51,896 bases of DNA from Lachnospiraceae bacterium FE2018 (GCA_000702845.1 JNKK01000018.1:1-51896); one strand, 5' to 3'; positions 25,156 through 33,732 are shown, counted from the first letter of the stretch. Numbers and translations: made by a program. The notes: a model not told the origin generated them from the letters alone.

Positions 25156-25187
25156 TTGAAAGAAAGGCTTTTTCGCTACTATATATT
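25156..25187 (+). promoter_or_regulatory. Promoter of the TPR gene
   Basis: TTGAAA at 25156-25161 and a TATATA/TATATT -10 beginning at 25180 or 25182, 18-20 bp apart. Confidence 0.5.
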
Positions 25188-25252
25188 TAATATGTGGAAA
25201 TGTTTTTCAGAAATGAGAAAAAAATTAATTTTCAGAAACGGGGGATTTAACT

Positions 25253-26182
25253 TTGGCGGGAACACTGGACAATTTTTATAAGGAGCTGGATGCGCTGTAC
25301 ACAGCAGGAGATCTGCAGCAGATTGAAGCATTTCTTCTCGGACAGCGGGAAGCATTTTCAGATGATTATCCGGCGCACCTGGGGGAACTGATCGCGGTCA
25401 GCAACGAAATGGGTTCATTTTACCGAAGCACCAGCCGCTATGACAAATCAATTGAGGCTTTTGGCGCGGCACGGGATCAGATCGCACAGGAATTGGGGAA
25501 AAACTGTACCCAGTACGCGACGGTGCTGAACAATATGGCCGGTACATACCGGCTGATGGGAAATTATCAGGGGGCGGTAGATCTTTTTCTGGAGGCACGT
25601 GAAATCTATCTTGCTTCAGGAGACAGGAATACTTATGAATTTGCAAGCGTACTGAATAATCTGTCTCAGGCGTATCTGTATACGGGACAGTATGAAGAGG
25701 CAATCACATATCTGGAAGAAGCACTTCGCATGGTAAAGGAAATGCCCGGCACAGACCAGGATATTGCGATTACCTACAACAATCTGGCAGCTCTGCACCG
25801 CGCTGCAGGAAATCATGAAAAAGCAAAAGAATGCGCAGAACTGGCAATCGAATCATTTGAAAAATGTGCCGACGAGGAAAATGTGCATTATGCCGCGGGG
25901 CTGAACAGTCTTGCAGGGCTTCTCTATGCAGAGCAGCAATATGATAAGGCGCTGGAACTGTATCAGAAATCAGCCGAATATACGCGCCGTTTCTTCGGCG
26001 AGAACATAGAATATGGCGTCACATGCCGCAACATGTATTGGGTCTATGAGCAGATGGGCCGGCGGGAAGATGCCATTGCTTCCCTGCAGAAGGCAAAAGA
26101 GAATTTCACACGGATTCTGGGTCCGGACCATGACCGGACACTTGCGGTGGCAGATGATTTGCGGAGGCTGCAGGCAGGTTGA
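25253..26182 (+). CDS. Tetratricopeptide repeat protein (kinesin light chain type)
   Basis: A 309-residue soluble protein made of about six TPR units of 40-43 residues, from residue 45 to the end. Good units include ATVLNNMAGTYRLMGNYQGA, ASVLNNLSQAYLYTGQYEEA and ITYNNLAALHRAAGNHEKA, with the NNL and G-x-Y-x-x-A marks of kinesin-light-chain TPRs. TPRs bind other proteins; no enzyme domain is present. The start is TTG with GGGGGA upstream. TPR and DUF4125 proteins are often adjacent or fused, and the DUF4125 gene follows here after about 0.9 kb of repeats, so the two probably act together. Confidence 0.85.
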   Translation: MAGTLDNFYKELDALYTAGDLQQIEAFLLGQREAFSDDYPAHLGELIAVSNEMGSFYRSTSRYDKSIEAFGAARDQIAQELGKNCTQYATVLNNMAGTYRLMGNYQGAVDLFLEAREIYLASGDRNTYEFASVLNNLSQAYLYTGQYEEAITYLEEALRMVKEMPGTDQDIAITYNNLAALHRAAGNHEKAKECAELAIESFEKCADEENVHYAAGLNSLAGLLYAEQQYDKALELYQKSAEYTRRFFGENIEYGVTCRNMYWVYEQMGRREDAIASLQKAKENFTRILGPDHDRTLAVADDLRRLQAG

Positions 26183-26214
26183 AGCCCTCTTTTGTAGTTA
26201 ATTTCTCATTATAT

Positions 26215-26681
26215 GCATCCGCAAGCGAGGAGATGGGCAGGATGCGGATGCACAAAAATTGAGAAATGACCCTTGTCGGGGAGAGACAAACAAGAAAAGT
26301 GCATCCGCATGAGAGAGTTTGTCCGGGATGCGGATGCCCAAAAAGCCAGGGTTAGCGCCAGCGGAAGGAAACAAATCAAGAAAAGTGCATCCGCAATTGC
26401 CAGGAAGTAAGGAATGCGGATGCCCAATCAGCCAAATCCTGGAAATGCCAGGTGGACAAAGGCGAGAAAAGTGCATCCGCAACTGTCAAAAAGCAAGAGA
26501 TGCGGATGCCCAAAAAGCCAGGGTTAGCGCCGGCGGAAGGAAACAAATCAAGAAAAGTGCATCCGCAACTGCCAGGAAGCAAGGGATGCGGATGCCAAAA
26601 CAGACAAATCCTGGAAAAGCCAGGCGAACAGAGGCGAGAAAAGTGCATCCGCAACTGCCAGGAAGCAAGGGATGCGGATGC
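26215..26681 (+). repeat. Tandem array, six units at an exact 86-bp period
   Basis: GCATCCGCA begins at 26215, 26301, 26387, 26473, 26559 and 26645. In each unit TGCGGATGC ends 37 bases from the unit start, giving a perfect 9-bp inverted repeat with a 19-nt loop. The linkers between hairpins are 49 nt. They are of two alternating kinds: units 2 and 4 share a linker with GGGTTAGCGCC, units 3 and 5 share one with CAAATCCTGGAAA. This gives a 172-bp higher order. All end in an A-rich stretch (AAGAAAAGT or GAGAAAAGT). All three plus frames are largely open, but 86 is not a multiple of 3, so coding is unlikely. Confidence 0.93.
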
Positions 26682-26798
26682 ACTAATGGTCAAAAAGATC
26701 TGATCGAGGATAGAAAAGCAAGAGGCAGAGTCCGGAAACATATATCATTACAAAATCACACGAACTCAATAAAACCACCCTTCAAAAGAAAAAAGGGA

Positions 26799-27039
26799 TA
26801 GTAAATCGCGATCTCCGATCGCGCGCGAGCTGCGCGACGCACCTGTGCGACTTCCTCTGTGCAGCTCTGCGATGTCTACGCTTCGCTTCGGTCGGCGCAG
26901 AACCAGACGTCCACTGGACGTCATGCGCCGCCGGAGGCTCATTCTTCAATGCGGGCTTTAAACCCATGTTGAAGACGAGTTAGATTTTGCGCATTCCTCT
27001 CATGACTGCAGTCACGAGTATCCTGCGTTGAAGAATGAA
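26799..27039 (+). repeat. 241-bp palindrome-rich dispersed element, full copy 2
   Basis: This aligns end to end with 6969-7209 without gaps. The outer 13-bp arm here reads CATTCTTCAATGC against GCGTTGAAGAATG, so the one change in the arm keeps a G-U pair in the plus-strand RNA. The element ends in GAAGAATGAA, placing an ATG in frame with the DUF4125 gene at 27035. About 110 bp separate it from the 86-bp array. Confidence 0.88.
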
Positions 27040-27058
27040 TATAATGGAGTTTGATCAT

Positions 27059-27670
27059 ATGGAGAAGAACACAATCATCAACCAGATTGTCGACATCGAA
27101 TGGATTATGTTCGACAAGGTTAATAATATAGGCGGGCGCGCTTCCTGCCAGGATGAGAAGCAGACTTTTTATATTATGCGCTCCAGCCAGCTTGGCGCAT
27201 GGAATGAAGCTCTGCTGGGCAGCTACCTGGAGGATCTGCAGCAGGCAAAAGCAGAGGGGAGAAATCCGCTGAGCGAAAAGTATGGCTATATGATGGAGCG
27301 GACCAGTCCGGCCGAGTTTGCGGCAATCCGCAGTCAGCTTCCGGCACGTGTCCCGGAGAAGGATGCACTGATTGATCAAATCTGTGCGCAGCAGACAGAC
27401 TGGCAGGAACAGCTTGCGGAGCGCTTCCCGAAGCTGACCGGCCGCGGCAGATCCATCCGCCGGGCGGAGGATACGCCGGTCAATACTTCATTTGAGACCT
27501 ATATGTGGGGAGAACTTGCTACCTATTCCATGAGGACAATTCAGATTTACGCAGATTATGTGGAAGAGGTCCGAAAAGAAGGAAAAAGTATTCCGGAGAT
27601 GGTGCTTTTGAATACAGTGAAGCAGTACGGGTTCGATTCGCTGGATGCAGCTGAAGCAAGAATGCGCTGA
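27059..27670 (+). CDS. DUF4125 family protein
   Basis: A cytosolic protein of 203 residues with the chosen start, of a family of unknown function. Recognisable features are the acidic-aromatic opening NQIVDIEWIMFDKV, the FYIMRSSQ segment, SEKYGYMMERTSP, and the C-terminal NTSFETYMWGELATYS. The start at 27059 has GGAG 9 bp upstream. In-frame ATGs at 27035 and 27044 would begin inside or just after the repeat element and lack a site. It is separated from its expected partner, the TPR gene, by the 86-bp array and a 241-bp element. The UvrA-like gene begins 46 bp after its stop. Confidence 0.82.
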   Translation: MEKNTIINQIVDIEWIMFDKVNNIGGRASCQDEKQTFYIMRSSQLGAWNEALLGSYLEDLQQAKAEGRNPLSEKYGYMMERTSPAEFAAIRSQLPARVPEKDALIDQICAQQTDWQEQLAERFPKLTGRGRSIRRAEDTPVNTSFETYMWGELATYSMRTIQIYADYVEEVRKEGKSIPEMVLLNTVKQYGFDSLDAAEARMR

Positions 27671-27716
27671 AATGCAGCCGGCGGGCTTTTTGATAATAAG
27701 TAGACAGAGGAGATAT

Positions 27717-30002
27717 ATGGGAGAGAAATTTGAGCGGGAAGCGATTGAAATAGAGGGTGCTTCCTCAAACAATCTGAAGCATATCACGGTCAGCATTCCG
27801 AAGGAGAAGCTTGTCATGCTGGCCGGCGTTTCCGGGTCAGGGAAGAGTTCCCTGGCCTTTGATACGGTTGCAGCTGAGAGCGGCCGGCAGTGGCAGGCCT
27901 CATATCCGATGTTTCTGCGGCAGCGTCTGCCGCGCTATGAGCGGCCGAAGGTGGAACAGATCCGCAATCTGACACCTTCTATTATCGTAGACCAGAAGCC
28001 GATTGGAGCAAACGTCCGGTCAACGGTTGGAACAGCGGTGGATGTGGCGCCGCTTGTAAGACTGCTGTTTTCGCGCGTGGGTCAGCCTTCGGCGGGTGGA
28101 TCAATGGCATATTCGTTTAATCATCCGCACGGCATGTGTCCTGCGTGCACCGGGCTTGGTGAAAAGGCTGAGCTGGATGAATCGCTGATGTTTGATATGG
28201 ACAAGACCATCAACGAGGGTGCGATCCGGTTCCGCCAGTTCTTCGGCGGCAGCTGGCAGGATTTTTATTATAAATTCAATCCGCTCTACAGTGCTGATAA
28301 AAAGCTGCGTGATTTTACTGAAGAGGAGTGGAAGGCGCTGCGCATCGGACCGGATGAGCCGCTGGTCATGGATTTTATCCGCAACAACACCGGACAGGTA
28401 TCCAAGCTGCCGTATGAAGGTGTTGTAGCGCGGTTTAACCGGCTGTACCTGAACCGGGATATCTCAAAACTGAAAAAAAGCGTACAGGATGAGGCGATGC
28501 AGTTCATTAAGCGCAGTCCTTGTCCGGTCTGCGGCGGCAGCGGTCTTAACCCCGCGGCACTTGCCTCTAAAATCGACGGCTATAACATTCAGGATATGAA
28601 TGATATGGAAGTCAGCGATCTGATCGGGGTTCTGGAAAATATTCGGGATCCGCTTGGAAGATCGATTGCGTCTCAGATCACAGCATGCCTCTGGTATATG
28701 GTGGATGTCGGTCTGGGATATTTAAGCCTTTCCAGACGGACAGATACGCTTTCCGGCGGCGAGTCACAGCGGCTGAAAATGGTGCGGCATCTCGGCAGCA
28801 GTCTGAGTAATATCACTTATATACTCGACGAGCCGACAGCGGGCCTGCATCCGGCGGACGCAGGAAAAATCGGGAAACTGCTGCTGGATCTGCGTGATCA
28901 TCACAACACAGTTCTGGTGGTGGAACACAGCAGGCAGATGCTGCAGCTTGCGGATCATATTATTGAACTCGGACCGGATGCGGGGCAGTACGGCGGCGAA
29001 ATCGTATTTGAAGGAACGCTGCAGGAAATGGAAGGAACCGGAACGAAGACAGCGGAGAGCCTGCTGGAGAAAATCAGCCTGAACGTTAATCCGCTTCCAT
29101 GGACAGAAGGGTATCCGGTGGAACATGCATCCGTTCATAACCTGAAAGATGTCAGTGTAACGATTCCAAAGGGGATTCTCACTGCGGTGACCGGTGTTGC
29201 CGGCTCCGGCAAGAGCAGTCTGATCTGTGAGGCATTTGTGCGCGGATATCCGGATGCGGTCGTGATTGATCAGAAAGCGATCGGAACTTCAACCAGATCC
29301 ACACCTGCGACCTATACAGGGGTTATGGATGAGATTCGGAAACTCTTTGCAAAGGCAAATGATGTCAGCCCGCAGTGGTTCAGCTTCAATTCAAAGGGCG
29401 CATGCCCGGTCTGCAAAGGAAAGGGAGAGATTCTGCCGGATGTTGCCTTTGCCGATCCGGTTGCAATTCTCTGTGAGGAATGCGGCGGCCGCCGTTATAA
29501 TCCGACGGCGCTTTCTTACTGCTATCAGGAGAAAACCATTGAGGAAGTCATGAATATGACGATCGCGCAGGCGCTGGAATTCTTTCCGCAGAAGAAAATC
29601 CACGACCGCCTGCAGATTATGATTGATGTCGGACTGGAGTATATGACACTCGGACAGCCGACCAGCACGCTGTCCGGCGGCGAGATTCAGCGTCTCAAAC
29701 TGGCGGAAGAATTGCACAAAGCAGGAAAAATCTATGTGCTTGATGAGCCGTCGACCGGTCTGCACAGTCATGATATTGCCCGGCTGCTGAAGCTGCTGCG
29801 CAAGCTGATTGAAGGCGGAAATACGGTTGTGATTGTTGAACACCGGCAGGAAATGATTGCGGCTGCAGACTGGGTGATTGATATGGGACCCGGCGGCGGA
29901 AAGAACGGCGGACAGGTCATGTTTACCGGAACACCACAGGAGCTGATCAATTGTGAAAAGTCTCTGACCGGTATATGGCTTAAGAAAAGCTGCATAGCAT
30001 GA
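27717..30002 (+). CDS. Short UvrA-like ABC ATPase (UvrA2/drug-resistance type)
   Basis: A 761-residue twin ABC ATPase related to UvrA but about 180 residues shorter. It has Walker A GVSGSGKSS at 37-45, the signature LSGGESQRLKM, a second Walker A GVAGSGKSSLI, a second signature LSGGEIQRLKLAEEL and LDEPSTGLHSHD. Zinc modules are seen as CPACTGLG, CPVCGGSG, and CPVCKGKG with CEECGGRR. The UvrB-interaction region of full UvrA appears reduced. Relatives are linked to tolerance of DNA-binding drugs rather than standard excision repair. The start at 27717 follows GAGGAG. A MATE exporter gene follows after 71 bp, in line with a resistance role. Confidence 0.88.
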   Translation: MGEKFEREAIEIEGASSNNLKHITVSIPKEKLVMLAGVSGSGKSSLAFDTVAAESGRQWQASYPMFLRQRLPRYERPKVEQIRNLTPSIIVDQKPIGANVRSTVGTAVDVAPLVRLLFSRVGQPSAGGSMAYSFNHPHGMCPACTGLGEKAELDESLMFDMDKTINEGAIRFRQFFGGSWQDFYYKFNPLYSADKKLRDFTEEEWKALRIGPDEPLVMDFIRNNTGQVSKLPYEGVVARFNRLYLNRDISKLKKSVQDEAMQFIKRSPCPVCGGSGLNPAALASKIDGYNIQDMNDMEVSDLIGVLENIRDPLGRSIASQITACLWYMVDVGLGYLSLSRRTDTLSGGESQRLKMVRHLGSSLSNITYILDEPTAGLHPADAGKIGKLLLDLRDHHNTVLVVEHSRQMLQLADHIIELGPDAGQYGGEIVFEGTLQEMEGTGTKTAESLLEKISLNVNPLPWTEGYPVEHASVHNLKDVSVTIPKGILTAVTGVAGSGKSSLICEAFVRGYPDAVVIDQKAIGTSTRSTPATYTGVMDEIRKLFAKANDVSPQWFSFNSKGACPVCKGKGEILPDVAFADPVAILCEECGGRRYNPTALSYCYQEKTIEEVMNMTIAQALEFFPQKKIHDRLQIMIDVGLEYMTLGQPTSTLSGGEIQRLKLAEELHKAGKIYVLDEPSTGLHSHDIARLLKLLRKLIEGGNTVVIVEHRQEMIAAADWVIDMGPGGGKNGGQVMFTGTPQELINCEKSLTGIWLKKSCIA

Positions 30003-30073
30003 AGGGTTGAAATTATACAGAATTTGCTGTACGATGTTCCGCGGAAAGAACGAAGAAACAGGAGCTGGATCAT

Positions 30074-31423
30074 ATGAACCGAAAAAGTATCGACATGACA
30101 CACGGCTCACTGGCAGACAAACTGGTAATCTTCTGTCTGCCGCTGATTGCCGCCAATATTCTTCAGCTGCTCTTTAATGCGGCGGACGTCATCGTTGTCG
30201 GGCGATTTGCCGGCAGCAATTCTCTGGCGGCGGTCGGCAGCACAACCAGTGCGATTTTTCTGTTGATCAATGTGCTGATGGGTCTTTCTGTTGGTGTCAA
30301 TGTCATGATCGCCCGTTTTCTGGGCATTACAGGGGAAGAAGAGAAGATTTCCCGCACACTGCACACGGCCGTATCGGTTAGTATTATCGGCGGTGCAGGT
30401 GTCGGGCTGTTCGGAATTGTTATTGCCGGACCGCTTCTGCGGCTCATGTCGGTCCCGGAAGAGATTTTTCCGCTTTCTCTGTTGTATATGCGCATTTATT
30501 TCGCGGGAACTGCCTTCAATATGCTGTACAACTACGGCGCTGCTGCGCTGCGTGCCCGCGGAGATACGCAGAGACCATTAATTTATCTGACGATCAGCGG
30601 CGTGCTCAATGTAATTCTGAATCTGTTTTTTGTCATTGTTCTGAAAATAGATGTTGCAGGTGTTGCGCTTGCGACAATTATCAGTCAGGGGGTCAGCGCG
30701 ATTATGGTACTGGTCTATCTGGCAAGATCGAATGACGAGCTGCATTTTTCCGTCAGAAAGCTGTGCATAGACCGCAGGCTGCTCGTCAATATGATGAAGA
30801 TCGGCGTGCCGGCGGGACTGCAGATGTGCCTGTTCAGTATCGCAAATATGACGGTACAGGGAGCAATCAACAAATACGGCGCCGTCACAATGGCAGGTTC
30901 CAGTGCGGCAACCAGTATCGAGTCCTTCATGTATTCCGCCATGTCGGCACTGCATCAGGGATGCCAGACATTTACCAGCCAGAATGCAGGGGCAGGCAAA
31001 TATGACCGCGTAGACCGCGTCATTAAGATCTGCCTTCTGTATGCGCTGATTGTAGGCGCGGTGCTTGCGACCATCATGGATGTCTTCCGGTATCCGCTGC
31101 TGCATATTTATAACACAGATCCGGCTGTGATCGAAGCTGGTGTCATCCGTCTGGTGGTCATGGTAACCCCGTATTTCATCTACGGTATGGCAGATGTTTT
31201 TGTCGGGGCAATCCGCGGCTGCGGTCATGCGCTGTCACCGGTGATTGCTACGCTGATCTGCAACTGCCTGTTCCGTATTCTGTGGACAACCTGGCTGGAT
31301 ACCAGCAAGTACGGGGTTGAATATATCTATTATTCCTTCCCGGTTACATGGATGCTGCTCCTGATCGTTGTCTTCTTTATCTGGCGGCGTGTGCGCAGGC
31401 AGGTGGCGGTGCAGCGAATCTGA
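30074..31423 (+). CDS. MATE family exporter (second)
   Basis: A 449-residue antiporter with 12 predicted helices. The opening KLVIFCLPLIAANILQLLFNAADVIVVGRFAG, the paired ARGDTQRPLIYLTISGVLNVILNLFFV and the closing FVGAIRGCGHALSP are typical of the DinF/NorM-like branch common in Clostridia. It is only distantly similar to the MATE gene at 7281. It lies directly behind the UvrA-like ATPase gene and may be co-transcribed with it. GGAG precedes the ATG by 9 bp. A partial 241-bp element starts 6 bp after the stop codon. Substrate is unknown. Confidence 0.9.
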   Translation: MNRKSIDMTHGSLADKLVIFCLPLIAANILQLLFNAADVIVVGRFAGSNSLAAVGSTTSAIFLLINVLMGLSVGVNVMIARFLGITGEEEKISRTLHTAVSVSIIGGAGVGLFGIVIAGPLLRLMSVPEEIFPLSLLYMRIYFAGTAFNMLYNYGAAALRARGDTQRPLIYLTISGVLNVILNLFFVIVLKIDVAGVALATIISQGVSAIMVLVYLARSNDELHFSVRKLCIDRRLLVNMMKIGVPAGLQMCLFSIANMTVQGAINKYGAVTMAGSSAATSIESFMYSAMSALHQGCQTFTSQNAGAGKYDRVDRVIKICLLYALIVGAVLATIMDVFRYPLLHIYNTDPAVIEAGVIRLVVMVTPYFIYGMADVFVGAIRGCGHALSPVIATLICNCLFRILWTTWLDTSKYGVEYIYYSFPVTWMLLLIVVFFIWRRVRRQVAVQRI

Positions 31424-31428
31424 CATTC

Positions 31429-31482
31429 AATCGCGATCTCTGATCGCGCGCGAGCTGGACGACGCACTTGTGCGTCTTCCTC
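31429..31482 (+). repeat. Partial copy of the 241-bp element (5' part)
   Basis: About 54 bp match the first quarter of the full element, including ATCGCGATC/GATCGCG and the hairpin GACGCAC/GTGCGTC (here GACGCACTTGTGCGTC). Similarity stops at TCTTCCTC, where the terminator of the MATE gene begins. Confidence 0.75.
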
Positions 31483-31492
31483 CGTTAAAGCA

Positions 31493-31532
31493 GGGAGCTT
31501 CTTCTTTATTTTAATAGAGGAAGCTCTTTTTT
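31493..31532 (+). terminator. Rho-independent terminator of the UvrA-like/MATE unit
   Basis: GGAGCTTCTTC (31494-31504) pairs with GAGGAAGCTCT (31517-31527), with two G-U pairs, followed by a T-run. The end of the convergent pgeF gene overlaps its tail. Confidence 0.85.
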
Positions 31533-32355
31533 AATTCAGCATCAGAAACGCACACAGGTTACCGCGCTTTCCATTGGATGCCCGGTGGGAGAAGAATCGG
31601 TCGGATTCACAGCAGGTGCAGTGTCCGCTGTCAGAAATATGATCATCCGGGATGCCCGCCTGTTTCATAATCAGACGGTTCATGCGGGGCAGATCGAGCT
31701 GATAATGTTCCGGTCTGCCCGGCAGCAGGAAGGCTTTCATTTCCTCTTCTGAAAATGATTCCCGGATTCTTTCGGCAACGAATTCGTCAACTTCATAGCA
31801 TTTTCCGCAAATACACGGACCGATACCGGCCAGGAGATCCTCCGGCCTGCTGCCGAATTCTTTCTGCATGCGCTTTATGGTCACTTCGCCCATTCGGCAG
31901 ACACTTCCGCGCCAGCCGGAATGCGAAAGCGCGATTGCCTTATGAACCGGGTCCAGAAAATACAGCGGAACACAGTCTGCAAAAAAAGCGACCAGCATGA
32001 CACCGGGTTCATTGGTTACGAGTCCGTCGATATCGGTCCACGGAAGCGGCTTTGTCAATCCGTACCCCATCTCTTCTCTGCCGACGCGAAGCAGGTTTGT
32101 CGTGTGTGTCTGCTGCGTCAGCACCATCTGAGAAATGGAGACGGACAGGGCGTCTGCCATGCGGCGGTAGTTTTCGGCGATGTTCTCCGGATCATCATCC
32201 ATGGTTCCTCTGAAATTCAGTGAGGCACAGTAACCGCTGCTGACACCGCCTTCCCTTGTGGAAAAAGCGTTGACGGTCAGACCGGTCTGGTCAAAGGATT
32301 CGAAAGAAAGAAACGGGATGCCGCGGCGGGAATTTTCTCTCATTTGTGTGTGCAT
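31531..32355 (-). CDS. pgeF: Multicopper-oxidase-like purine nucleoside phosphorylase (PgeF/YfiH)
   Basis: A 274-residue protein of the YfiH/PgeF family, which acts on purine nucleosides and edits peptidoglycan precursors in known members. Conserved segments are TQQTHTTNL, FFADCVPLYFLDP with the metal-site Cys, HSGWRGSVCRMG with the metal His, and GIGPCICGKCYEVDE. The start at 32355 (MHTQMRE) is chosen for the GAGGTGA site just upstream; a GTG at 32364 is the alternative. It lies 34 bp behind the LysR regulator gene on the same strand and is probably co-transcribed with it. Confidence 0.9.
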   Translation of the reverse strand: MHTQMRENSRRGIPFLSFESFDQTGLTVNAFSTREGGVSSGYCASLNFRGTMDDDPENIAENYRRMADALSVSISQMVLTQQTHTTNLLRVGREEMGYGLTKPLPWTDIDGLVTNEPGVMLVAFFADCVPLYFLDPVHKAIALSHSGWRGSVCRMGEVTIKRMQKEFGSRPEDLLAGIGPCICGKCYEVDEFVAERIRESFSEEEMKAFLLPGRPEHYQLDLPRMNRLIMKQAGIPDDHISDSGHCTCCESDRFFSHRASNGKRGNLCAFLMLN

Positions 32356-32389
32356 GATTATCACCTCGCAGTAAATGGAATCCGGGTGG

Positions 32390-33262
32390 TTACAGAGTCA
32401 GCAGTGTTTCTGCATTTTCGCGCAGGAATGCTGCAAATTTTTTCGCAATCGGCAGCGGTTTATCCGGAAGGCAGATACCGATGGTCCGGGAGACCGGCGG
32501 ATCCAGTTCCAGAAGATCGATGTTTTCCGGGATGGTCTCAGCGCGAAGACTCAGTTCCGGGAGAAGCGCGATGCCGAGTTCCCGGGCTGCCATACGCAGC
32601 TGCGGAAGACTGTCTGCGGTCATTACGCTGGTGACGTCCGGCGCATCTTTGAGCTGCTGTGTCCCCTGCGGGAAGAGGTCGAGCGGGTTTATTATGACCG
32701 GGTATTCTTTCAGCTTTTCCAGTGTGATAGATTGCCGTTCGCCCAGACGGAAGGAAGCCGGTGCCACGGCGTAAATATGGTCTTCCAGAACAGGAAACCA
32801 GGATGCCCCGGCTTTTCTGGCCTCATCAATCAGAAGGACATGGATTTTTCCGTTTTCAAGGAGGGAAGGCAGTTCATCAGCTCCCACAACAATCTCGAAC
32901 GATGCGCCCGGAAACTGTTTGTGGAATGCGGAGATGATTCCCGGCATGAGTGCAATGCTGATGCTGGAATAGGTACCCACGCGCAGCGGCGTTTTTTTAC
33001 CGGCTGCGATTGTCTCAGCCGCTTCCTGTAATTCGGAGAGTGCCTGACTGGCGGTGGTTACATAGGGCATAATCGTGCTTCCTTCTGCTGTCAGTATTAC
33101 CCCGCGGTTGGTCCTTCTGAAAACAGTAAATCCAAGTTCTTTTTCAATTGCATTCATAATCTGCGTGACAGCAGACTGGGAACAATGCAGTTGTTCTGCG
33201 GCGGCATTCAGACTGCCGGCAGATGCAACGGTCAGAAGTGTATGCAGTTTTCGATCATCCAT
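32390..33262 (-). CDS. LysR family transcriptional regulator
   Basis: A 290-residue regulator. The N-terminal winged helix-turn-helix covers residues 1-60 (LHTLLTVASAGSLNAAAEQLHCSQSAVTQIMNAIEKELG in two adjoining pieces), followed by the linker helix and two periplasmic-binding-like effector lobes to the C terminus. The effector is unknown. The start at 33262 is chosen for GAGG 6-9 bp upstream; a Met at 33298 lacks a site. It shares a transcript direction with pgeF and is probably its own regulator, as LysR proteins usually are. Confidence 0.9.
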   Translation of the reverse strand: MDDRKLHTLLTVASAGSLNAAAEQLHCSQSAVTQIMNAIEKELGFTVFRRTNRGVILTAEGSTIMPYVTTASQALSELQEAAETIAAGKKTPLRVGTYSSISIALMPGIISAFHKQFPGASFEIVVGADELPSLLENGKIHVLLIDEARKAGASWFPVLEDHIYAVAPASFRLGERQSITLEKLKEYPVIINPLDLFPQGTQQLKDAPDVTSVMTADSLPQLRMAARELGIALLPELSLRAETIPENIDLLELDPPVSRTIGICLPDKPLPIAKKFAAFLRENAETLLTL

Positions 33263-33341
33263 TGTTTTTCCTCGATTCGGGTTCGATGTTTTGTTCATGA
33301 CAGTGATTTACCTGCCAATTTTATTATAAGCATTTCTTATA

Positions 33342-33704
33342 ACGTGTCCAGACAGACTTTCTTCTAAAAATGTCCTGCTATTAAGTGCAGACAGTGATGA
33401 CTGGAAGAGCTGGGCAGGTTGGAAATATGTAATTTCCGGAATTGTCGTGATAATCTCGCTTGTTACCTGGAGTGGTCCGCTGAGCATCGTTCCCTGTGCA
33501 TGTTCCATCATCGCGACGATCACGAACTGGTCAAGGAACGGCCGGACGATCCGGATGTACAGGCTGCTTGTGCTGAGTCCGCTCTGGATTTTCTATGACA
33601 TTGTCGTGCATTCCTATCCGGGAATCGTGCTGGAACTGATCGCGATGGGATCAGTCATTGTATCCTTTGCGCGGTACGGCGTGAAAGAATTAAGTAAAGC
33701 ATAA
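33342..33704 (+). pseudogene. Truncated YgjV-like inner membrane protein
   Basis: The frame is open from 33342 to 33704 without an ATG. The readable part, about 85-115 residues, contains SWAGWKYVISGIVVIISLVTW, a hydrophobic segment, ITNWSRNGRTIRMYRLLVLSPLWIFYDIVV and a last hydrophobic segment, like the C-terminal half of YgjV-family proteins (about 170-180 residues). The N-terminal half is missing: a stop codon lies at 33339-33341, and LysR upstream sequence begins close by. Only a GTG at 33447 could start a shorter product, without a good ribosome site. It is most likely a decayed gene. Confidence 0.55.
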
Positions 33705-33732
33705 AATACAAAACTAAAACCCATAAAAAAGA

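Noticed and set aside
26215-26681. CRISPR array or integron attC cassette array
   Set aside because: Linkers fall into two repeated types rather than unique spacers, there is no gene cassette between units, and no cas or integrase gene is present.
26319-26801. Protein-coding frame of 160 codons through the 86-bp array (and its minus-strand counterpart)
   Set aside because: The repeat period is not a multiple of three, so the same DNA is read in shifting frames; there is no ribosome site and no protein-like conservation.
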